A DNA stretch of 64,000 nt from an uncultured Marivita sp. (GTDB taxonomy: Bacteria; Pseudomonadota; Alphaproteobacteria; Rhodobacterales; Rhodobacteraceae), in contig NZ_CANKYW010000001.1 in NCBI RefSeq assembly GCF_947488135.1, forward strand, positions 868,001 through 932,000. The letters run 5' to 3'. This document shows, one piece after another, positions 1 to 7,471 of this stretch. Every line of letters starts with the position of its first letter. Within the stretch, counting starts at the first letter, position 1. The notes beneath the pieces are model-generated. The model searched no databases, was not told where the DNA came from, and worked only from the letters and a program-made list of their open reading frames with translations. Made by a program: the position numbers and the translations under genes.

Positions 1-1
1 G

Positions 2-238
2 GTCATCGACCTGTGCCGCGACAACGGCATCCCGGTGTTCGAGAAGAACTATTCGCTCTACGAGGCCTATTCAGCGGACGAGGCGTTCCTGACAGGCACG
101 TTCGGCGCGCAGACGCCGGTGGCGTCGATCGACGGCAAAACCATCGGCACGGGGGAGCGGCCCATGACGGCCCGGCTCCGCGCGCTCTACAAGGAGGCCA
201 TCGCCCGCGATATCGCGGCGCAGAGGGCGGGAGGATGA
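2..238 (+). CDS. Class IV aminotransferase, C-terminal part (branched-chain/D-amino acid aminotransferase type)
   Basis: Only the last 78 residues lie in the window; the start is left of base 1 and the frame runs from base 2 to the TGA at 236-238. The tail (IPVFEKNYSLYEAY, then FLTGTFGAQTPVASIDGKTI, then MTARLRALYKEAI) matches the C-terminal end of PLP-dependent fold-type IV aminotransferases, where the TGT(F/A) segment helps bind the PLP phosphate. Such enzymes transaminate branched-chain or D-amino acids, or are aminodeoxychorismate lyases; the fragment cannot tell them apart. It ends 28 bp before pobA on the same strand. Confidence 0.72.
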   Translation, partial: VIDLCRDNGIPVFEKNYSLYEAYSADEAFLTGTFGAQTPVASIDGKTIGTGERPMTARLRALYKEAIARDIAAQRAGG

Positions 239-266
239 GCGTCGTGGTGTGCAGCAGGGGTACCCC

Positions 267-1436
267 ATGAAAACGCAGGTCGCGATCATCGGCGGCGGTC
301 CGTCCGGTCTGCTCTTGTCGCAACTGCTCAACCGGGCGGGTGTGGCGACCGTGGTTCTGGAACGCGCGTCGCGGGAGCATGTGCTGTCGCGCATCCGCGC
401 GGGCGTGCTGGAGACGGGCACCGTCGAGATGCTGCGCGAGGCTGGTGTGGGCGACCGCATGGCGCGGGAAGGCATCCCGCATGAGGGGTGTTACCTGACC
501 GACGATGACCTGATGGTGCGGATCAACTTCAAGGAGCTGACCGGGACATCGGTGATGGTCTACGGGCAGACCGAGGTGACGACCGATCTGTACGCAGCAC
601 AAGACGCCATCGGGGCGACGATCCTGCACGGGGTCGAGGACGTGGTGATCGGTGATGCGGACGGCGATGCACCCCATGTGATGTTCACGCATGGTGGTCA
701 GCGCACGCGGCTCGACTGTGACTATGTGGTGGGCTGCGACGGCTTTCATGGCGTCAGCCGCGCCACGATCCCGCAGGACAAGCGCCGTGCGTTTGAACGG
801 GTCTATCCGTTCGGCTGGCTGGGCGTCTTGTCGCGCACCCGTCCTGCGCATGAAGAGCTGATCTATGCCAATTCCTCCAACGGTTTCGCGCTGGCCTCGA
901 TGCGGTCCGAAACGCTCAGCCGCTATTACGTGCAGGTGCCGTTGACCGACAAGGTCGAGGAGTGGAGCGACGCGCGGTTCTGGGCCGTGCTGAAATCCTG
1001 CCTGCCTTCCGAGGTGGCCGACGCCATGCAGACCGGACCATCGATCGAGAAATCCATCGCGCCGCTGCGGTCCTTCGTCAATGAGCCGCTGCGCTGGGGC
1101 CGGTTGTTCCTTGTCGGGGACGCCGCGCATATCGTGCCGCCCACCGGGGCCAAGGGGCTGAACCTTGCGGTGTCGGATGTGCACTACCTGTATCAGGGCT
1201 TGATCGACGCGGTGACGCGGGGCGACACGCGGGGGATCGACGCCTATTCCGACCGCGCGCTTGTGCGGATCTGGAAAGCGATGCGCTTTAGCTGGCAGAT
1301 GACGACGACGCTGCACCGCTTCGACGGTGAGGACAGTTTCGCGGCCCAGATGCGCAAGGCCACGCTGCGGCATCTGGCGCAGTCCGAAACCGCGCGGCGC
1401 GATCTGGCCGAGAATTACATCGGCTTGCCCTATTGA
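267..1436 (+). CDS. pobA: 4-hydroxybenzoate 3-monooxygenase
   Basis: This 389-residue class A flavoprotein hydroxylates 4-hydroxybenzoate to protocatechuate with NADPH and O2, feeding the pca genes downstream. The N-terminal FAD-binding GGGPSG lies at residues 9-14, the CDGFHGVSR motif near residue 157, and the second flavin-binding motif GDAAHIVPPTGAKG near residue 285. All are typical of PobA, and so is the length. I chose the ATG at 267; an in-frame GTG at 249 would add only six residues. No pobR-like regulator is visible next to it. Confidence 0.95.
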   Translation: MKTQVAIIGGGPSGLLLSQLLNRAGVATVVLERASREHVLSRIRAGVLETGTVEMLREAGVGDRMAREGIPHEGCYLTDDDLMVRINFKELTGTSVMVYGQTEVTTDLYAAQDAIGATILHGVEDVVIGDADGDAPHVMFTHGGQRTRLDCDYVVGCDGFHGVSRATIPQDKRRAFERVYPFGWLGVLSRTRPAHEELIYANSSNGFALASMRSETLSRYYVQVPLTDKVEEWSDARFWAVLKSCLPSEVADAMQTGPSIEKSIAPLRSFVNEPLRWGRLFLVGDAAHIVPPTGAKGLNLAVSDVHYLYQGLIDAVTRGDTRGIDAYSDRALVRIWKAMRFSWQMTTTLHRFDGEDSFAAQMRKATLRHLAQSETARRDLAENYIGLPY

Positions 1437-1553
1437 TCCGGGCAGGCAGATGCGGTCAGTTCGCAATTTCAACCCGCTGCCAGACGTGCCAAGATTGCCC
1501 CCGAAACACGGCATCGCACGCGGTGTCCCGCGACTGAGCAAAGGAAACCGATC

Positions 1554-1937
1554 ATGTCCAGCCGCCATGACCAAGGCATGAAAACCCGGCGCGCGGTGTT
1601 GGGCGATGCCCATGTCGACCGGGCCGAGGCCGCGAAGACCGAGATGGACGCAGCGTTTCAGACGCTTATCACCGAAGGCGCGTGGGGCACGGTCTGGGCG
1701 TCGGACGCGATCAGCCAACGGGAACGGTCGATGCTGACGCTGGCGCTGTTGGCGGCGCTGGGCAATTTCGACGAGATCCCCATGCATATCCGCGCCACGG
1801 CCCGCACCGGGGCCAGCAAACAGGACGTGATGGAGGCGTTCCAGCACGTCGCCATCTATGCCGGTGTGCCGCGTGCCAATCGTGCGATCCAGATCGCCAA
1901 GGACACCTATGCCGAGATGGAGCAGACCGATGACTGA
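1554..1937 (+). CDS. pcaC: 4-carboxymuconolactone decarboxylase
   Basis: This 127-residue protein of the carboxymuconolactone decarboxylase/AhpD-like family converts 4-carboxymuconolactone to 3-oxoadipate enol-lactone in the protocatechuate branch. The conserved helix region RERSMLTLALLAALGN and the later FQHVAIYAGVPRANRA stretch, with the conserved His, are clear. The start at 1554 follows AAAGGAAA at a good distance. Its last 8 bases overlap the start of pcaH, so the two are translationally coupled. It follows pobA by 117 bp and may have its own promoter, but I see no convincing boxes. Confidence 0.93.
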   Translation: MSSRHDQGMKTRRAVLGDAHVDRAEAAKTEMDAAFQTLITEGAWGTVWASDAISQRERSMLTLALLAALGNFDEIPMHIRATARTGASKQDVMEAFQHVAIYAGVPRANRAIQIAKDTYAEMEQTDD

Positions 1938-2658
1938 CCGCGCCGCCCTGATGCCCCGGCGCAGGGAGTTGCAGCCGGACCCGTATGTCCCGGACTACAA
2001 GACCTCGGTCACCCGGTCGCCTGCGCTGCCGCTTCTGTCTATGGAATCGACACCGAGCGAGGAAACCGGCCCTCGGTTCGGGCACAGCCTTCTGGGACCG
2101 CTCGACAACGACCTGATCCGCAACTTCAGCGAGGGCAAGGCGCTCGCCATCGGGGAGCGGATCCGTGTGCATGGCCGCGTGCTGGACGAGACCGGTCGCC
2201 CGGTGCCGCAGACCTTGGTGGAGATTTGGCAGGCCAATGCCGGTGGGCGCTATCGGCACATCAAGGACACGTATTTCGCGCCGCTCGACCCGAATTTCGG
2301 TGGCTGCGGGCGGACGATCACCGATGACGACGGGCGCTACGAGTTCATGACGATCCGGCCCGGTGCCTATCCCTGGCCGAACCGGGCGAATGACTGGCGG
2401 CCCATGCATATCCACTTTTCGGTCTTCGGCCATGCCTTCGGGCAGCGGCTCATCACGCAGATGTACTTTCAGGGCGACCCCCTCATCGACCTGTGCCCCA
2501 TCGCCGCGACGATCCGCGACCGGAGCCAGCTTTACCGTCTGGTGGCCCCGCTCGATATGCAGCAGTCGCGCGGCATGGATTACCTCGCCTACAGGTTCGA
2601 CATCGTGCTGCGCGGTCGGCGTCAGACCATGTTCGAGAACAAGCCGGAAGGGATGTAA
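1930..2658 (+). CDS. pcaH: Protocatechuate 3,4-dioxygenase beta subunit
   Basis: This is the catalytic subunit of the intradiol dioxygenase that cleaves protocatechuate to 3-carboxy-cis,cis-muconate using non-heme Fe(III). Starting at the ATG at 1930 (inside the end of pcaC) gives 242 residues. With that start the four iron ligands fall at Tyr108, Tyr147, His160 and His162, the spacing known from Pseudomonas PcaH, which also supports the start. The HIH pair is in the segment PMHIHFSVFG. The partner subunit pcaG follows after 3 bp. Confidence 0.97.
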   Translation: MTDRAALMPRRRELQPDPYVPDYKTSVTRSPALPLLSMESTPSEETGPRFGHSLLGPLDNDLIRNFSEGKALAIGERIRVHGRVLDETGRPVPQTLVEIWQANAGGRYRHIKDTYFAPLDPNFGGCGRTITDDDGRYEFMTIRPGAYPWPNRANDWRPMHIHFSVFGHAFGQRLITQMYFQGDPLIDLCPIAATIRDRSQLYRLVAPLDMQQSRGMDYLAYRFDIVLRGRRQTMFENKPEGM

Positions 2659-2661
2659 GCG

Positions 2662-3261
2662 ATGGTGCAACCGCTTGAAGCGCTGGTCGAAACGCCAAGC
2701 CAGACCGCCGGTCCCTACGTGCATATCGGGTGCATCCCAAGTTTCGCGGGGCTTGACGGCGTCTACCCCGAAGACCTTGGCAAAAGCCCAATTTCGGAGG
2801 GCGCGAAGGGCGAGATCATCAGCATCACCGGCGCGATCCTCGATGGGACGGGCTGGGCCTTGCGCGACGCGATGATCGAAAGCTGGCAGGCGGATGCGGC
2901 GGGGATCTCTCCCGGTGACGATGGGGCCGATCCCAAGGTGACGGGGTTCTGCCGCTTTGCGACCGACAAGGACAGCGGCGACTTCACCTTGCGCACGGTC
3001 AAACCCGGGCCGGTCAGGGGCCGGAACGGACAGGTCTTTGCGCCGCATATCTCGCTCTGGATCGTGGCGCGAGGGATCAATATCGGGCTGAACACGCGGA
3101 TCTATTTCGACGACGAGGACAACAGCGCCGATCCGCTGCTCGCCCGCATTGAACAGCGCCCGCGTGTCGATACGTTGATCGCGAAGACGACCGGAGCGGG
3201 CAGTTATCGCTTCGATATCCGGCTTCAGGGCAAGGGCGAAACGGTGTTCTTGGACCTCTGA
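2662..3261 (+). CDS. pcaG: Protocatechuate 3,4-dioxygenase alpha subunit
   Basis: This 199-residue subunit pairs with PcaH. It has the intradiol dioxygenase fold (QTAGPYVHIG near the N-terminus, then ISITGAILDGTG, then FAPHISLWIVARGI) but lacks the HxH iron pair seen in PcaH, as expected for the alpha chain. Its stop codon overlaps the pcaB start by one base (TGATG), so the operon is tightly coupled. Confidence 0.95.
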   Translation: MVQPLEALVETPSQTAGPYVHIGCIPSFAGLDGVYPEDLGKSPISEGAKGEIISITGAILDGTGWALRDAMIESWQADAAGISPGDDGADPKVTGFCRFATDKDSGDFTLRTVKPGPVRGRNGQVFAPHISLWIVARGINIGLNTRIYFDDEDNSADPLLARIEQRPRVDTLIAKTTGAGSYRFDIRLQGKGETVFLDL

Positions 3262-4328
3262 TGACAGGCGTGTTCGATCATCCGTGGTTGTCCGGCCTGT
3301 TCGCGGATGAGGAAATCGCGGCGCTCTGGTCGGCAGACGCGCAGCTTGGTCATATGCTCGCCTTTGAGGCGGCGTGGTCGCGGCATGGGCATCTGGCCGG
3401 TTTGTGGAACAAGGACGAGGGCGCAAAGGCCGCTGTGGCCATCGCGGGGGCCGAGATCACACCGGATGACTTGCGCGACGGCACGGCGCGGGATGGTGTC
3501 TGTGTTCCTGCCTTGGTGCGGTTGCTGAAAGAGCGAACGGGCGCGACGGCTGTCCACACAGGGGCGACGTCGCAGGATGTGATCGACACCGCCACGGTTC
3601 TGTCGCTGGTCCGAAGCCTGGATGTCATTGACGTGCGGCTGGGTCAGGTTGCGGCGCGCTTGGGTGATCTCGAAGCCCGCTATGGTCAGCGCAGCCTCAT
3701 GGGTCGGACGCGGATGCAGGCGGCGGTGCCGATGACGGTGGCCGACCGTGTCGCGACTTGGCGGTTGCCCTTGCACACCCATCGCGACCGGCTGACGCAG
3801 CTTCGCCCGCGCGTGGCGCTGGTGCAGATCGGCGGCGCGGTGGGAGATCGCGCGGCTTTGGGCGACGGGGCGGACACCCTCTGCGCGGCGGTTGCGCAAG
3901 AGTTGGGGCTGTCGCTAACGGACCGGAGCTGGCACAGTCAGAGGGACGGTATCGCAGAGGCGGCGTCGGTCCTGTCGCTGATCACCGGCAGTCTGGGCAA
4001 GATAGGTCAGGATATCTGCCTGATGGCGCAGCAAGGGATCGACGACATCACGCTTGCGGGCGGCGGGGCGTCATCGGCCATGCCGCACAAGCGGAACCCG
4101 ATCGAGGCAGAGCTTCTGGTCACGCTGGCCCGGTTCAACGCGGTGCAATTGTCCGGGATGCATCAGGCGCTTGTGCATGAACAGGAACGCTCTGGTGCGG
4201 CATGGACGCTGGAATGGATGCTGTTGCCGCAAATGGTGGAGGCGGCGGGACGGGCGCTGACCGTCGCGGATGCGCTGGCTAACGCGGTGACCGGTATCGG
4301 CGGCACGGCCTCCGAGGCGGCACCATGA
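3261..4328 (+). CDS. pcaB: 3-carboxy-cis,cis-muconate cycloisomerase
   Basis: This 355-residue enzyme of the fumarase/aspartase superfamily lactonises 3-carboxy-cis,cis-muconate to 4-carboxymuconolactone, the step between PcaHG and PcaC. The superfamily signature GGASSAMPHKRNP near residue 270 is intact, and the earlier TGATSQDVIDT motif (near residue 98) is present. The length fits the shorter alphaproteobacterial PcaB form. The last bases (ATGA) overlap the start of the truncated SIS gene. pcaD, pcaI and pcaJ are not in the window. Confidence 0.95.
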   Translation: MTGVFDHPWLSGLFADEEIAALWSADAQLGHMLAFEAAWSRHGHLAGLWNKDEGAKAAVAIAGAEITPDDLRDGTARDGVCVPALVRLLKERTGATAVHTGATSQDVIDTATVLSLVRSLDVIDVRLGQVAARLGDLEARYGQRSLMGRTRMQAAVPMTVADRVATWRLPLHTHRDRLTQLRPRVALVQIGGAVGDRAALGDGADTLCAAVAQELGLSLTDRSWHSQRDGIAEAASVLSLITGSLGKIGQDICLMAQQGIDDITLAGGGASSAMPHKRNPIEAELLVTLARFNAVQLSGMHQALVHEQERSGAAWTLEWMLLPQMVEAAGRALTVADALANAVTGIGGTASEAAP

Positions 4329-4639
4329 CCGAAACACAGATGCGGCGCGACGTGCTCGAAATCCCTGCGGCGGTACAGCGCCTTCTGGACGCGGGCAGGG
4401 CCGATATCCAAGCGGCGGCAGAGGCGATCCGGGCCCTGTCTCCGGGCTACATGATCAGCGTCGCGCGCGGGTCGTCGGACCACGTCGCGACCTATCTGAA
4501 ATACGCCACAACGGATCGCGTCCAGCGTGCGCAGGTCTCGCCCATCGCGCGCACGGGTCATCCCCTGACCGATCCGATGCTCAGCTCGGCAGCCCCGGAC
4601 GCCCCGCGTCATTTGCAGAAAGTGACCGAGACGCGATGA
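4325..4639 (+). pseudogene. Internally deleted SIS-domain sugar isomerase/deaminase (GlmS/AgaS-like) remnant
   Basis: The 104-residue reading frame begins like SIS-domain aminosugar isomerases or deaminases that accompany nagA (RRDVLEIPAAVQRLL, then SVARGSSDHVATYLKYA, the first phosphosugar-binding segment). It then jumps to what looks like the extreme C-terminal end of the same family (DAPRHLQKVTETR). Full-length members are about 340 residues, so roughly the middle two thirds is missing, yet the frame is kept. The start overlaps pcaB and the end overlaps nagA (ATGA at both ends). I infer an in-frame internal deletion, so the product is probably inactive, although translation through it could still couple nagA to pcaB. 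Confidence 0.7.
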
Positions 4640-5790
4640 CACCTCCGACGAAAGCCTATGTCGGCGCGAAGATCCACGATGGCGTTACCCTTTTCGAGAC
4701 GCATGCGCTGGTCGTGAGCGTTGATGGCGTTTCCATCCTGCCGGAAACGGACCTGCCTGACGCGTGCGAGGTCACGCGACTGGACGACGGCCTGATCGCG
4801 CCAGGTTTCGTGGACCTTCAGGTGAATGGCGGGGGTGGCGTGATGTTCAACGACGCCCCATCGGTCGAGACCTTGCGCCGGATCGCGTCGGCCCACGCCG
4901 CGGTGGGCACGACGGCGTTCTTGCCGACGCTGATCACCGACACACCAGAACAGACCCGCGCGGCGTTCGAGGCTGTCGAGGCCGCGATCCGCGAGGGGGT
5001 CGACGGGATCGTCGGGCTGCACCTGGAGGGGCCGCACTTGTCGGTGGCGCGCAAGGGCGCGCATGACCCGTCGCTCATCCGGCCGATGGAGGACGCGGAT
5101 CTGGCGATGCTGTTCGACGCGTCCAATCGGCTGCCCAACCTCATGGTCACGGTCGCGCCGGAGAATACCAGCCTCGATCAGATCGCGGCGATGGCCGAAG
5201 CCGGGATCCTCGTGTCCCTGGGGCACACGGACGCGGATTACGCGACCTGTCACGCGGCCTTCGATGCCGGGGCGCGGTTTGTCACTCATCTTTTCAACGC
5301 GATGAGCCAGTTGACCAGCCGTGCGCCCGGCTTGGTCGGTGCGACGCTTGACCGGGAGGAGGTCTTCGCCGGGCTGATCGCCGATGGCATTCATGTCGAT
5401 CCTGCGACGATCCGGGTGGCGCTTGCCGCAAAGCCCCGGTCTGACAGGATATTTCTTGTCACCGATGCAATGGCGGTCGCCGGGTCGTCCAGTGATCGGT
5501 TCACGCTGAACGGGCGCGAGGTGATCCGCCGGGATCATCGCCTGACGCTTGTCGATGGCACATTGGCCGGGGCCGATCTGAGTATGCCAAGGGCAGTTTC
5601 GGTGATGTCGGGTGCGGTTGGCGAAAGCTTGTCCCAGAGTATCGCGCGCGCGACGTCGACACCGGCGGCGCTCTTGCGCGGGGTTGACGGTCTTGGCCGC
5701 ATCGGCAGGGACACACGTGTGGTCAACTATTTCCGCGATCTATCCCGGTTCGACACGAGCGACCGCATCTTGCTCGAGATACCGTCCTGA
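4636..5790 (+). CDS. nagA: N-acetylglucosamine-6-phosphate deacetylase
   Basis: This 384-residue amidohydrolase-superfamily enzyme removes acetate from GlcNAc-6-phosphate. Visible motifs are GFVDLQVNGGGG near residue 57, the metal-binding Glu in HLEGPHLS (near 132), LGHTDADY and VTHLFNAMSQ carrying metal-ligand histidines (near 197 and 216), and the catalytic Asp in VTDAMAVAG (near 276). The ATG at 4636 overlaps the stop of the broken SIS gene. Without that deaminase, glucosamine-6-phosphate would need another enzyme. It is the last gene of the pca-nag run and ends 25 bp from a convergent gene. Confidence 0.93.
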   Translation: MTPPTKAYVGAKIHDGVTLFETHALVVSVDGVSILPETDLPDACEVTRLDDGLIAPGFVDLQVNGGGGVMFNDAPSVETLRRIASAHAAVGTTAFLPTLITDTPEQTRAAFEAVEAAIREGVDGIVGLHLEGPHLSVARKGAHDPSLIRPMEDADLAMLFDASNRLPNLMVTVAPENTSLDQIAAMAEAGILVSLGHTDADYATCHAAFDAGARFVTHLFNAMSQLTSRAPGLVGATLDREEVFAGLIADGIHVDPATIRVALAAKPRSDRIFLVTDAMAVAGSSSDRFTLNGREVIRRDHRLTLVDGTLAGADLSMPRAVSVMSGAVGESLSQSIARATSTPAALLRGVDGLGRIGRDTRVVNYFRDLSRFDTSDRILLEIPS

Positions 5791-5815
5791 CTGGCGACTT
5801 AAACGCGGTGCGGGG

Positions 5816-6610
5816 TCACGAGACCCGCCGCGCGAACACATCGCCGGAATTGGCGGCTTCCGGCAGGGCGGCGATCTCTTCGGTGATGTCCTTGGCGCTG
5901 ATCCAATCCTCGCGCCTCAGTCGATGTTCTTCGCCAATGCTCCAATTGAACTCGTAACGCCCCAAGCCCGTCAGGCGCTCGATACAGGCCGACGCGATGG
6001 GCCTTTGGAGTGTCGTGAACTCGAAGGACAGCGCGGGCAAGGGTGTGCTGAGACCCGACAGAACGTCGAACTCGTGGCCCTCGACGTCGATCTTGACGAA
6101 ATCAGGTGTTCCGTACTCCGAGACCAAAAGATCAAGGGTGGTCATCGGAACACGCGCGCGGCCGTCCCAAACCTGCCCCCTCCAGCCAGGCGCGGTGCGC
6201 GCTGCCGTGACGAGATCTCGCGATACGGTAGAGACCGTCGGGTTCGCCGTGTTCACAAACAGGTCGATGCTGCCCGGCGCGGCCCCCACCGCCTCGGCGC
6301 TCAGCGTGACCTTGGGGTTTCGACCATGGATGAGACGGAGCGCCCGGAACACGCGCGGTTGCGGTTCCAACGCGACGACCGACGCCCCAAGCTGAAGAAA
6401 ACTCGCCGTCCGGTCGCCCACATGCGCCCCGAGGTCGAAGGCAAGACCACCCATAGGGACGAACCGGGCATTGAGCGCCGTCATGCGCGCCATGCGCGCG
6501 CGATCCCGGTAGTAGACGTCGAGCGACCGACCCACCCCTGTGCGCGCCGTGCCATGCCTGCCCTGCGCGTGATCCGGTATGTCGGCAGGGTGCATCGGAA
6601 GACCGTTCAT
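5816..6610 (-). CDS. FkbM family methyltransferase
   Basis: This 264-residue protein has the SAM-binding motif AFDLGAHVGDRT near residue 58, followed by ALEPQPRVFRALR and the FkbM-type segment PDFVKIDVEGHEFDVL near residue 167. These are hallmarks of FkbM-family O-methyltransferases, which usually methylate sugars or other polar metabolites. The target is unknown. The gene is monocistronic, convergent with nagA and divergent from the phosphatase-family gene at 6725. The N-terminal 30 residues are poorly conserved-looking, so an internal start such as the Met at residue 6 is possible. Confidence 0.83.
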   Translation of the reverse strand: MNGLPMHPADIPDHAQGRHGTARTGVGRSLDVYYRDRARMARMTALNARFVPMGGLAFDLGAHVGDRTASFLQLGASVVALEPQPRVFRALRLIHGRNPKVTLSAEAVGAAPGSIDLFVNTANPTVSTVSRDLVTAARTAPGWRGQVWDGRARVPMTTLDLLVSEYGTPDFVKIDVEGHEFDVLSGLSTPLPALSFEFTTLQRPIASACIERLTGLGRYEFNWSIGEEHRLRREDWISAKDITEEIAALPEAANSGDVFARRVS

Positions 6611-6724
6611 CTTGTTGCGTTCGATAGAGGACCTAGCACCGAACTGCGGGCTGAACAGCTGTGAAATCGGGGCGATCCGAATTCATCGACTTGCCTCCGT
6701 ACACGTGCGAAACACGTCAGGCGT

Positions 6725-7471
6725 ATGCAGACAACATCCGATCTTTCTTTGGTCAGTTGGAACATCCACCGGGGTCGGGGGAACGATGGCGTCGTGGATG
6801 CGGGCCGCACGCTCGACGTGCTCAAGACGGAGGTGCTGCGCCCCGGCTGCGAGGCGCTGATCCTTCAGGAGGCCGACGAGGAAACACCTCCGCATGAGGG
6901 CTTTCTCGACATCCCGCGTCTCGAAGCGGACTCGGAGTTGCGGCATGTGCAGGGCGATGCCGCTGCGCGGTGGGGGCGCGACAGTCATGGATTCCTAGGT
7001 GTGATCCTGTTCCTTGCACCCTCGGTCGAGATCGAAGACATTGTCCTTCTGGACCTGCCCGGACACTGCCATCGCGGTGCGGTGATCGTCGATGCGCGGC
7101 GCGACGGGCATCGGTTTCGCCTGATCGGAACGCACCTGTCGCTGTGGCAGGGATTGCGCGTCGCCCAGATGCGCACTTTGGGCCAGCATCTGTTTCGTCG
7201 GGACGATCGTCAGACCATCCTGTGCGGTGATCTCAACGAATGGCGCCCGTGGGGTGGGCTCGCCTTGTCCTCGGCGGTTCTCGGGCAACGTTTCGAAGGT
7301 CCGGCGCGCGCGACCTTTCCGGTGCGCAGGCCGTTCTTGCCACTGGATCGAGTGCTGACCAGCGCGCCGGGCCGGGTGACGTCCGCGCGCGTGCTGGACG
7401 GACCGGGCATTCGCATGGCGTCCGATCACCGGCCCTTGGCAGCGACCGTCAGTCTGGGCGATCCGGGTTAG
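6725..7471 (+). CDS. Endonuclease/exonuclease/phosphatase (EEP) family protein
   Basis: This 248-residue protein carries the EEP-fold catalytic motifs in order: SWNIHRGRG near residue 10, LQEAD near 47, GTHLS near 137, GDLNEW near 166 and SDHRPL near the C-terminus. Such enzymes are metal-dependent phosphodiesterases acting on nucleic acids, lipids or inositol phosphates. No signal peptide is evident. Its TAG stop overlaps the stop of the convergent opgG-like gene within four bases (7468-7471). In related genomes such proteins often sit near phospholipid genes; here the envelope genes at 7468-14655 are adjacent, but a lipid role is only inference. Confidence 0.78.
   Translation: MQTTSDLSLVSWNIHRGRGNDGVVDAGRTLDVLKTEVLRPGCEALILQEADEETPPHEGFLDIPRLEADSELRHVQGDAAARWGRDSHGFLGVILFLAPSVEIEDIVLLDLPGHCHRGAVIVDARRDGHRFRLIGTHLSLWQGLRVAQMRTLGQHLFRRDDRQTILCGDLNEWRPWGGLALSSAVLGQRFEGPARATFPVRRPFLPLDRVLTSAPGRVTSARVLDGPGIRMASDHRPLAATVSLGDPG

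Noticed and set aside
3-1847. 614-codon minus-strand frame opposite pobA and pcaC
   Set aside because: Antisense to genes with full catalytic motifs and no domain of its own; composition is typical of a shadow frame.
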